DNA of 64,000 nt from Tupaia tana (lineage: Eukaryota; Chordata; Mammalia; Scandentia; Tupaiidae): contig JAKSZU010000018.1 of the NCBI GenBank assembly GCA_026018925.1, forward strand, positions 62,001-126,000, given 5' to 3'. This document shows positions 1-10,529 of this stretch, piece by piece. Each line of letters starts with the position of its first letter. Within the stretch, counting starts at the first letter, position 1. A program made the position numbers and the translations under genes. The notes beneath the pieces were generated by a model. It made no database searches, had not been told where the DNA came from, and worked only from the letters and a program-made list of their open reading frames with translations.

Positions 1-121
1 TTTCGGTTCAGTGTTACGGTTGGAAGATAGCGTCAGGGTCAGGTTAGGGTTGGGGTTAAGCTTCAGGTGTCCGCCTAGTGTTAGGGTTAGGTCTATGGTT
101 TGAGATAGGCTTCAGGTTAGG

Positions 122-3100
122 TTAGATTTTAACTTAGTTTTTAGGGAGTAAGTTTAGGGCTACTGTTAATTTTAGGATCAGTGTTACGGTTGGGAGTTAG
201 CGTGAGGGTCAGGTTAGGGTTGGGTTTGAGCTTCAGGTGTCCGCCTAGGGTTAGGGTTAGGTGTATGGTTTGATTTAGGCTTCAGGTTAGGTTAGGTTTG
301 AACTTAGTTTGAGGAGTAAGTTTAGGGCTACTGGTAGTTTTCGGGTAACTGTTACGATTGGAGTTAGCGTCACGGCCAGGTTAGGGTTGGGGTTGAGCTT
401 AAGGTGTCCACCTAGGGTTAGGGTTAGGTGTATGGTTTGATTTAGGCTTCAGATTAGGTTAGGTTGCAACTTAGTTTGAGGCAGTAAGTTTAGGGCTACT
501 GTTAGTTTTCGGGTAACTGTTACGGTTGTAGTTAGCGTCAGGGCAGGTTAGGGTTGGGGTTGAGCTTAAGGTGTCCGCCTAGGGTTAGGGTTATGTCTGT
601 GATTTGAGTTAGGTTTCAGGTTAGGTTAGGTTTGAACTTAGTTTGAGGGAGTAAATTTGGGCTACTGTTAGTTTTCGGTTCAGTGTTACGGTTGGAGATA
701 GCGTCAGGGTCAGGTTAGGGTTGGCGTTGAGCTTCAGGTTTCCGCCTTGGGTTCGGGTTAGGTCTATGGTTTGAGTTAGGCTTCAGGTTAGGTTAGGTTT
801 GAACTTAGTTGAGGGAGTAAGTTTAGGGCTACTGTTAGTTTTCGGTTCAGTGTTACGGTTGGAGATAGTGTCAGGGTCAGGTTAGGGTTGGGGTTGAGCT
901 TCAGGTGTCCGCCTAGGGTTAGGGTTAGGTCTATGGTTTGAGTTAGGCTTCAGGTTAGGTTAGGTTTGAACTTAGTTTGAGGGATTAAGTTTAGGGCTAC
1001 TGTTAGTTTTCGGTTCAGTGTTACGGTTGGAGTTAGCGTGAGGGTCAGGTTAGGGTTGGGTTTGAACTTCAGGTGTCCGCCTAGGGTTAGGGTTAGGTGT
1101 ATGGTTTGATTTAGGCTTCAGGTTAAGTTAGGTTGGAACTTAGTTTGAGGCAGTAAGTTTAGGGCTACTGTTAGTTTTCGGGTAACTGTTACGGTTGGAG
1201 TTAGCGTCAGGGCAGGTTAGGGTTGGGGTTGAGCTTAAGGTGTCCGCCTAGGGTTAGGGTTAGGTCTGTGATTTGAGTTAGGGTTCAGGTTAGGTTAGGT
1301 TAGAACGTAGTTTGAGGGAGTAAGTTTGGGCTACTGTTAGTTTTTGGTTCAGTGTTACGGTTGGAGATAGCGTCAGGGTCAGGTTAGGGTTGGGGTTGAA
1401 CTTCAGGTTTCTGCCTTGGGTTCGGGTTAGGTCTATGGTTTGAGTTAGGCTCCAGGTTAGGTTAGGTTTGAAGTTAGTTTGAGGGAGTAAGTTTAGGGCT
1501 ATTGTTAGTTTTCAGGTAACTGTTACAGTTGGAGTAAGCGTCAGGGTCAGGTTAAGGTGGGGGTTAATCTTAAGGTGTCCGCCTAGGGTTAGGGTTAGGT
1601 CTGTGGTTTGAGTTAGGCTTCAGGTTAGGTTAGGTTTGAACTTAGTTTGAGGGAGTAAGTTTAGGGCTACTGTTAGTTTTCGGGTAACTGTTAAGGTTGC
1701 AGTAAGCGTCAGGGTCAGGTTAGGGTTGGGGTTGACCTTCAGGTTTCCGCCTTGGGTTAGGGTTAGGTCTGTGGTTTGAGTTAGGCTTCAGGTTAGGTTA
1801 GGTTTGAACTTAGTTTGAGGGAGTAAGTTTAGGGCTACTGTTAGTTTTCGGGTAACTGTTACTGTTGGAGTTAGCGTCAGGGCCAGGTTAGGGTTGGGGT
1901 TGAGCTTAAGGTGTCCGCCTAGGGTTAGGGTTAGGTCTGTGGTTTGAGGTAGGCTTCAGGTTAGGTTAGGTTTGAACTTAGTTTGAGGGAGTAAGTTTAG
2001 GGCTATTGTTAGTTTTCGGTTCAGTGTTACGGTTGGAGATAGCGTCAGGGTCAGGTTAGGGTTGGGGTTGAGCTTCAGGTGTCCGCCTAGGGTTAGGGTT
2101 AGGTCTATGGTTTGAGATAGGCTTCAGGTTAGGTTAGGTTTGAACTTAGTTTGAGGGAGTAAGTTTAGGGCTACTGTTAATTTTAGGATCAGTGTTACGG
2201 TTGGAGTTAGCGTGAGGGTCAGGTTAGGGTTGGGTTTGAGCTTCAGGTGTCCGCCTAGGGTTAGGGTTAGGTGTATGGTTTGATTTAGGCTTCAGGTTAG
2301 GTTAGGTTTGAACTTAGTTTGAGGGAGTAAGTTTAGGGCTACTGTTAGTTTTCGGGTAACTGTTACGGTTGGAGTTAGCGTCACGGCCAGGTTAGGGTTG
2401 GGGTGGAGCTTAAGGTGTCCGCCTAGGGTTAGGGTTAGGTGTATGGTTTGATTAAGGCTTCAGGTTAGGTTATGTTTGAACTTAGTTTGAGGGAGTAAGT
2501 TTAGGGCTACTGTTAGTTTTCGGTTAACTGTTACAGTTGGAGTAAGCGTCAGGGTCAGGTTAGGTTTGGGGTTGATGTTAAGGTGTCCGCCTAGGGTTAG
2601 GGTTAGGTGTATGGTTTGATTTAGGCTTCAGGTTAGGTTAGGTGTGAACTTAGCTTGAGGGTGTAAGTTTAGGGCTATTGTTAGTTTTCGGTTCAGTATT
2701 ATGGTTTGAGTTAGCGTCAGGGTCAGGTTAGGGTTGGAGTTGAGCTTAAGGTGTCCGCCTCGGGTTAGGGTTAGGTCCATGGTTTGATTTAGGCTTCAGG
2801 TTAGGTTACGTTTGAACTTAGTTTGAGTGAGTAAGTTTAGGGCTACTGTTAGTTTTCGGTTCAGTGTTACGTTTGGAGTTAGCATGAGGGTCCGGTTAGG
2901 GTTGTGGTTGAGCTTAAGGTGTCCGCCTAGGGTTAGGGTTAGGTCTGTGGTTTGAGTAAGGCTTCAGGTTAGGTTAGGTTTGAACTTAGTTTGAGGGAGT
3001 ATGTTTAGGGCTACTGTTAGTTTTCGGTTCAGTGTTACGGTTGGAGATAGCGTCAGGGTCAGGTTAGGGTTGGGGTTAAGCTTCAGGTGTCCGCCTAGGG

Positions 3101-3141
3101 TTAGGGTTAGGTCTATGGTTTGAGATAGGCTTCAGGTTAGG
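122..3141 (+). repeat. HOR unit 1, 18-monomer form
   Basis: The unit runs from one TTAGATTTTAAC marker to the next, 3,020 bp. Against the full 19-monomer form it lacks the monomer with TTATGTTTGAACTTATTTTG that follows CCACC in other units: near 460 it passes directly to GGTTGCAAC, with CAGATTAGG just before. Its twin is 16,736-19,755, which has the same deletion. Confidence 0.85.
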
Positions 3142-4326
3142 TTAGATTTTAACTTAGTTTTAGGGAGTAAGTTTAGGGCTACTGTTAATTTTAGGATCAG
3201 TGTTACGGTTGGAGTTAGCGTGAGGGTCAGGTTAGGGTTGGGTTTGAGCTTCAGGTGTCCGCCAAGGGTTAGGGTTAGGTGTATGGTTTGATTTAGGCTT
3301 CAGGTTAGGTTAGGTTTGAACTTAGTTTGAGGGAGTAAGTTTAGGGCTACTGGTAGTTTTCGGGTAACGGTTACGATTGGAGTTAGCGTCACGGCCAGGT
3401 TAGGGTTGGGGTTGAGCTTAAGGTGTCCACCTAGGGTTAGGGTTAGGTGTATGGTTTGATTTAGGCTTCAGGTTAGGTTATGTTTGAACTTATTTTGAGG
3501 GAGTAAGTTTAGGGCTACTGTTAGTTTTCGGTTAACTGTTACAGTTGGAGTAAGCGTCAGGGTCAGATTAGGGTTGGGTTTGAGCTTCAGGTGTCCGCCT
3601 AGGGTTAGGGTTAGGTGTATGGTTTGATTTAGGCTTCAGGTTAGGTTAGGTTGCAACTTAGTTTGAGGCAGTAAGTTTAGGGCTACTGTTAGTTTTCGGG
3701 TAACTGTTACGGTTGTAGTTAGCGTCAGGGCAGGTTAGGGTTGGGGTTGAGCTTAAGGTGTCCGCCTAGGGTTAGGGTTAGGTCTGTGATTTGAGTTAGG
3801 TTTCAGGTTAGGTTAGGTTTGAACTTAGTTTGAGGGAGTAAATTTGGGCTACTGTTAGTTTTCGGTTCAGTGTTACGGTTGGAGATAGCGTCAGGGTCAG
3901 GTTAGGGTTGGCGTTGAGCTTCAGGTTTCCGCCTTGGGTTCGGGTTAGGTCTATGGTTTGAGTTAGGCTTCAGGTTAGGTTAGGTTTGAACTTAGTTTGA
4001 GGGAGTAAGTTTAGGGCTACTGTTAGTTTTCGGTTCAGTGTTACGGTTGGAGATAGTGTCAGGGTCAGGTTAGGGTTGGGGTTGAGCTTCAGGTGTCCGC
4101 CTAGGGTTAGGGTTAGGTCTATGGTTTGAGTTAGGCTTCAGGTTAGGTTAGGTTTGAACTTAGTTTGAGGGATTAAGTTTAGGGCTACTGTTAGTTTTCG
4201 GTTCAGTGTTACGGTTGGAGTTAGCGTGAGGGTCAGGTTAGGGTTGGGTTTGAACTTCAGGTGTCCGCCTAGGGTTAGGGTTAGGTGTATGGTTTGATTT
4301 AGGCTTCAGGTTAAGTTAGGTTGGAA

Positions 4327-5500
4327 CTTAGTTTGAGGCAGTAAGTTTAGGGCTACTGTTAGTTTTCGGGTAACTGTTACGGTTGGAGTTAGCGTCAGGG
4401 CAGGTTAGGGTTGGGGTTGAGCTTAAGGTGTCCGCCTAGGGTTAGGGTTAGGTCTGTGATTTGAGTTAGGGTTCAGGTTAGGTTAGGTTAGAACGTAGTT
4501 TGAGGGAGTAAGTTTGGGCTACTGTTAGTTTTTGGTTCAGTGTTACGGTTGGAGATAGCGTCAGGGTCAGGTTAGGGTTGGGGTTGAACTTCAGGTTTCT
4601 GCCTTGGGTTCGGGTTAGGTCTATGGTTTGAGTTAGGCTCCAGGTTAGGTTAGGTTTGAAGTTAGTTTGAGGGAGTAAGTTTAGGGCTATTGTTAGTTTT
4701 CAGGTAACTGTTACAGTTGGAGTAAGCGTCAGGGTCAGGTTAAGGTGGGGGTTAATCTTAAGGTGTCCGCCTAGGGTTAGGGTTAGGTCTGTGGTTTGAG
4801 TTAGGCTTCAGGTTAGGTTAGGTTTGAACTTAGTTTGAGGGAGTAAGTTTAGGGCTACTGTTAGTTTTCGGGTAACTGTTAAGGTTGCAGTAAGCGTCAG
4901 GGTCAGGTTAGGTTTGGGGTTGAGCTTCAGGTTTCCGCCTTGGGTTAGGGTTAGGTCTGTGGTTTGAGTTAGGCTTCAGGTTAGGTTAGGTTTGAACTTA
5001 GTTTGAGGGAGTAAGTTTAGGGCTACTGTTAGTTTTCGGGTAACTGTTACTGTTGGAGTTAGCGTCAGGGCCAGGTTAGGGTTGGGGTTGAGCTTAAGGT
5101 GTCCGCCTAGGGTTAGGGTTAGGTCTGTGGTTTGAGGTAGGCTTCAGGTTAGGTTAGGTTTGAACTTAGTTTGAGGGAGTAAGTTTAGGGCTATTGTTAG
5201 TTTTCGGTTCAGTGTTACGGTTGGAGATAGCGTCAGGGTCAGGTTAGGGTTGGGGTTGAGCTTCAGGTGTCCGCCTAGGGTTAGGGTTAGGTCTATGGTT
5301 TGAGATAGGCTTCAGGTTAGGTTAGGTTTGAACTTAGTTTGAGGGAGTAAGTTTAGGGCTACTGTTAATTTTAGGATCAGTGTTACGGTTGGAGTTAGCG
5401 TGAGGGTCAGGTTAGGGTTGGGTTTGAGCTTCAGGTGTCCGCCTAGGGTTAGGGTTAGGTGTATGGTTTGATTTAGGCTTCAGGTTAGGTTAGGTTGCAA
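4327..5500 (+). repeat. Seven-monomer internal duplication, left copy
   Basis: This 1,174-bp block is followed at once by a near-identical block at 5,501-6,674. The marker GAACGTAGTTTGAGG appears at 4,491 and 5,665, exactly 1,174 bp apart. The left copy begins in a monomer with AAGTTAGGTTGGAAC and keeps CTGCCTTGGG where the right copy has CTGTCTTGGG. Confidence 0.85.
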
Positions 5501-6674
5501 CTTAGTTTGAGGCAGTAAGTTTAGGGCTACTGTTAGTTTTCGGGTAACTGTTACGGTTGGAGTTAGCGTCAGGGCAGGTTAGGGTTGGGGTTGAGCTTAA
5601 GGTGTCCGCCTAGGGTTAGGGTTAGGTCTGTGATTTGAGTTAGGGTTCAGGTTAGGTTAGGTTAGAACGTAGTTTGAGGGAGTAAGTTTGGGCTACTGTT
5701 AGTTTTTGGTTCAGTGTTACGGTTGGAGATAGCGTCAGGGTCAGGTTAGGGTTGGGGTTGAACTTCAGGTTTCTGTCTTGGGTTCGGGTTAGGTCTATGG
5801 TTTGAGTTAGGCTCCAGGTTAGGTTAGGTTTGAAGTTAGTTTGAGGGAGTAAGTTTAGGGCTATTGTTAGTTTTCAGGTAACTGTTACAGTTGGAGTAAG
5901 CGTCAGGGTCAGGTTAAGGTGGGGGTTAATCTTAAGGTGTCCGCCTAGGGTTAGGGTTAGGTCTGTGGTTTGAGTTAGGCTTCAGGTTAGGTTAGGTTTG
6001 AACTTAGTTTGAGGGAGTAAGTTTAGGGCTACTGTTAGTTTTCGGGTAACTGTTAAGGTTGCAGTAAGCGTCAGGGTCAGGTTAGGGTTGGGGTTGAGCT
6101 TCAGGTTTCCGCCTTGGGTTAGGGTTAGGTCTGTGGTTTGAGTTAGGCTTCAGATTAGGTTAGGTTTGAACTTAGTTTGAGGGAGTAAGTTTAGGGCTAC
6201 TGTTAGTTTTCGGGTAACTGTTACTGTTGGAGTTAGCGTCAGGGCCAGGTTAGGGTTGGGGTTGAGCTTAAGGTGTCCGCCTAGGGTTAGGGTTAGGTCT
6301 GTGGTTTGAGGTAGGCTTCAGGTTAGGTTAGGTTTGAACTTAGTTTGAGGGAGTAAGTTTAGGGCTATTGTTAGTTTTCGGTTCAGTGTTACGGTTGGAG
6401 ATAGCGTCAGGGTCAGGTTAGGGTTGGGGTTGAGCTTCAGGTGTCCGCCTAGGGTTAGGGTTAGGTCTATGGTTTGAGATAGGCTTCAGGTTAGGTTGGG
6501 TTTGAACTTAGTTTGAGGGAGTAAGTTTAGGGCTACTGTTAATTTTAGGATCAGTGTTACGGTTGGAGTTAGCGTGAGGGTCAGGTTAGGGTTGGGTTTG
6601 AGCTTCAGGTGTCCGCCTAGGGTTAGGGTTAGGTGTATGGTTTGATTTAGGCTTCAGGTTAGGTTAGGTTTGAA
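5501..6674 (+). repeat. Seven-monomer internal duplication, right copy
   Basis: The right copy joins after a GGTTGCAAC monomer, which shows where the strands were misaligned: the junction links a monomer of one type to the downstream half of another. It differs from the left copy at a few bases, for example CAGATTAGG near 6,152 and GGTTGGGTTTG near 6,495. After it the unit resumes with the GTCACGGCCAGG monomer. Confidence 0.85.
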
Positions 6675-7503
6675 CTTAGTTTGAGGGAGTAAGTTTAGGG
6701 CTACTGTTAGTTTTCGGGTAACTGTTACGGTTGGAGTTAGCGTCACGGCCAGGTTAGGGTTGGGGTGGAGCTTAAGGTGTCCGCCTAGGGTTAGGGTTAG
6801 GTGTATGGTTTGATTAAGGCTTCAGGTTAGGTTATGTTTGAACTTAGTTTGAGGGAGTAAGTTTAGGGCTACTGTTAGTTTTCGGTTAACTGTTACAGTT
6901 GGAGTAAGCGTCAGGGTCAGGTTAGGTTTGGGGTTGATGTTAAGGTGTCCGCCTAGGGTTAGGGTTAGGTGTATGGTTTGATTTAGGCTTCAGGTTAGGT
7001 TAGGTGTGAACTTAGCTTGAGGGTGTAAGTTTAGGGCTATTGTTAGTTTTCGGTTCAGTATTATGGTTTGAGTTAGCGTCAGGGTCAGGTTAGGGTTGGA
7101 GTTGAGCTTAAGGTGTCCGCCTCGGGTTAGGGTTAGGTCCATGGTTTGATTTAGGCTTCAGGTTAGGTTACGTTTGAACTTAGTTTGAGTGAGTAAGTTT
7201 AGGGCTACTGTTAGTTTTCGGTTCAGTGTTACGTTTGGAGTTAGCATGAGGGTCCGGTTAGGGTTGTGGTTGAGCTTAAGGTGTCCGCCTAGGGTTAGGG
7301 TTAGGTCTGTGGTTTGAGTAAGGCTTCAGGTTAGGTTAGGTTTGAACTTAGTTTGAGGGAGTATGTTTAGGGCTACTGTTAGTTTTCGGTTCAGTGTTAC
7401 GGTTGGAGATAGCGTCAGGGTCAGGTTAGGGTTGGGGTTAAGCTTCAGGTGTCCGCCTAGGGTTAGGGTTAGGTCTATGGTTTGAGATAGGCTTCAGGTT
7501 AGG

Positions 7504-10500
7504 TTAGATTTTAACTTAGTTTTAGGGAGTAAGTTTAGGGCTACTGTTAATTTTAGGATCAGTGTTACGGTTGGAGTTAGCGTGAGGGTCAGGTTAGGGT
7601 TGGGTTTGAGCTTCAGGTGTCCGCCAAGGGTTAGGGTTAGGTGTATGGTTTGATTTAGGCTTCAGGTTAGGTTAGGTTTGAACTTAGTTTGAGGGAGTAA
7701 GTTTAGGGCTACTGGTAGTTTTCGGGTAACGGTTACGATTGGAGTTAGCGTCACGGCCAGGTTAGGGTTGGGGTTGAGCTTAAGGTGTCCACCTAGGGTT
7801 AGGGTTAGGTGTATGGTTTGATTTAGGCTTCAGGTTAGGTTATGTTTGAACTTATTTTGAGGGAGTAAGTTTAGGGCTACTGTTAGTTTTCGGTTAACTG
7901 TTACAGTTGGAGTAAGCGTCAGGGTCAGATTAGGGTTGGGTTTGAGCTTCAGGTGTCCGCCTAGGGTTAGGGTTAGGTGTATGGTTTGATTTAGGCTTCA
8001 GGTTAGGTTAGGTTGCAACTTAGTTTGAGGCAGTAAGTTTAGGGCTACTGTTAGTTTTCGGGTAACTGTTACGGTTGTAGTTAGCGTCAGGGCAGGTTAG
8101 GGTTGGGGTTGAGCTTAAGGTGTCCGCCTAGGGTTAGGGTTAGGTCTGTGATTTGAGTTAGGTTTCAGGTTAGGTTAGGTTTGAACTTAGTTTGAGGGAG
8201 TAAATTTGGGCTACTGTTAGTTTTCGGTTCAGTGTTACGGTTGGAGATAGCGTCAGGGTCAGGTTAGGGTTGGCGTTGAGCTTCAGGTTTCCGCCTTGGG
8301 TTCGGGTTAGGTCTATGGTTTGAGTTAGGCTTCAGGTTAGGTTAGGTTTGAACTTAGTTTGAGGGAGTAAGTTTAGGGCTACTGTTAGTTTTCGGTTCAG
8401 TGTTACGGTTGGAGATAGTGTCAGGGTCAGGTTAGGGTTGGGGTTGAGCTTCAGGTGTCCGCCTAGGGTTAGGGTTAGGTCTATGGTTTGAGTTAGGCTT
8501 CAGGTTAGGTTAGGTTTGAACTTAGTTTGAGGGATTAAGTTTAGGGCTACTGTTAGTTTTCGGTTCAGTGTTACGGTTGGAGTTAGCGTGAGGGTCAGGT
8601 TAGGGTTGGGTTTGAACTTCAGGTGTCCGCCTAGGGTTAGGGTTAGGTCTGTGATTTGAGTTAGGGTTCAGGTTAGGTTAGGTTAGAACGTAGTTTGAGG
8701 GAGTAAGTTTGGGCTACTGTTAGTTTTTGGTTCAGTGTTACGGTTGGAGATAGCGTCAGGGTCAGGTTAGGGTTGGGGTTGAACTTCAGGTTTCTGCCTT
8801 GGGTTCGGGTTAGGTCTATGGTTTTGAGTTAGGCTCCAGGTTAGGTTAGGTTTGAAGTTAGTTTGAGGGATTAAGTTTAGGGCTATTGTTAGTTTTCAGG
8901 TAACTGTTACAGTTGGAGTAAGCGTCAGGGTCAGGTTAAGGTGGGGGTTAATCTTAAGGTGTCCGCCTAGGGTTAGGGTTAGGTCTGTGGTTTGAGTTAG
9001 GCTTCAGGTTAGGTTAGGTTTGAACTTAGTTTGAGGGAGTAAGTTTAGGGCTACTGTTAGTTTTCGGGTAACTGTTAAGGTTGCAGTAAGCGTCAGGGTC
9101 AGGTTAGGGTTGGGGTTGAGCTTCAGGTTTCCGCCTTGGGTTAGGGTTAGGTCTGTGGTTTGAGTTAGGCTTCAGGTTAGGTTAGGTTTGAACTTAGTTT
9201 GAGGGAGGTAAGTTTAGGGCTACTGTTAGTTTTCGGGTAACTGTTACTGTGGGAGTTAGCGTCAGGGCCAGGTTAGGGTTGGGGTTGAGCTTAAGGTGTC
9301 CGCCTAGGGTTAGGGTTAGGTTTGTGGTTTGAGGTAGGCTTCAGGTTAGGTTAGGTTTGAACTTAGTTTGAGGGAGTAAGTTTAGGGCTATTGTTAGTTT
9401 TCGGTTCAGTGTTACGGTTGGAGATAGCGTCAGGGGTCAGGTTAGGGTTGGGGTTGAGCTTCAGGTGTCCGCCTAGGGTTAGGGTTAGGTCTATGGTTTG
9501 AGATAGGCTTCAGGTTAGGTTAGGTTTGAACTTAGTTTGAGGGAGTAAGTTTAGGGCTACTGTTAATTTTAGGATCAGTGTTACGGTTGGAGGTTAGCGT
9601 GAGGGTCAGGTTAGGGTTGGGTTTGAGCTTCAGGTGTCCGCCTAGGGTTAGGGTTAGGTGTATGGTTTGATTTAGGCTTCAGGTTAGGTTAGGTTGCAAC
9701 TTAGTTTGAGGCAGTAAGTTTAGGGCTACTGTTAGTTTTCGGGTAACTGTTACGGTTGGAGTTAGCGTCACGGCCAGGTTAGGGTTGGGGTGGAGCTTAA
9801 GGTGTCCGCCTAGGGTTAGGGTTAGGTGTATGGTTTGATTAAGGCTTCAGGTTAGGTTATGTTTGAACTTAGTTTGAGGGAGTAAGTTTAGGGCTACTGT
9901 TAGTTTTCGGTTAACTGTTACAGTTGGAGTAAGCGTCAGGGTCAGGTTAGGTTTGGGGTTGATGTTAAGGTGTCCGCCTAGGGTTAGGGTTAGGTGTATG
10001 GTTTGATTTAGGCTTCAGGTTAGGTTAGGTGTGAACTTAGCTTGAGGGTGTAAGTTTAGGGCTATTGTTAGTTTTCGGTTCAGTATTATGGTTTGAGTTA
10101 GCGTCAGGGTCAGGTTAGGGTTGGAGTTGAGCTTAAGGTGTCCGCCTCGGGTTAGGGTTAGGTCCATGGTTTGATTTAGGCTTCAGGTTAGGTTACGTTT
10201 GAACTTAGTTTGAGTGAGTAAGTTTAGGGGCTACTGTTAGTTTTCGGTTCAGTGTTACGTTTGGAGTTAGCATGAGGGTCCGGTTAGGGTTGTGGTTGAG
10301 CTTAAGGTGTCCGCCTAGGGTTAGGGTTAGGTCTGTGGTTTGAGTAAGGCTTCAGGTTAGGTTAGGTTTGAACTTAGTTTGAGGGAGTATGTTTAGGGCT
10401 ACTGTTAGTTTTCGGTTCAGTGTTACGGTTGGAGATAGCGTCAGGGTCAGGTTAGGGTTGGGGTTAAGCTTCAGGTGTCCGCCTAGGGTTAGGGTTAGGT

Positions 10501-10529
10501 CTATGGTTTGAGATAGGCTTCAGGTTAGG
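7504..10529 (+). repeat. HOR unit 3, 18-monomer form with extra single-base indels
   Basis: This unit retains the TTATGTTTGAACTTATTTTG monomer (near 7,850) but lacks the AAGTTAGGTTGGAAC monomer: at about 8,640 CCTAGGGTTAGGGTTAGG passes straight to TCTGTGATTTGAG. It is 3,026 bp against 3,021 bp for its twin at 24,117-27,137. The five extra bases are single-base insertions near 8,823, 9,207, 9,434, 9,592 and 10,229. Confidence 0.85.

Larger units (their letters stand above)
3142..7503 (+). repeat. HOR unit 2, 26-monomer form
   Basis: This unit is 4,362 bp long. It has the monomer missing from unit 1 (TTATGTTTGAACTTATTTTG, near 3,480) and a tandem duplication of seven monomers (4,327-5,500 and 5,501-6,674), giving 19 + 7 monomers. 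Its twin, 19,756-24,116, is 4,361 bp and carries the same duplication. Confidence 0.87.
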
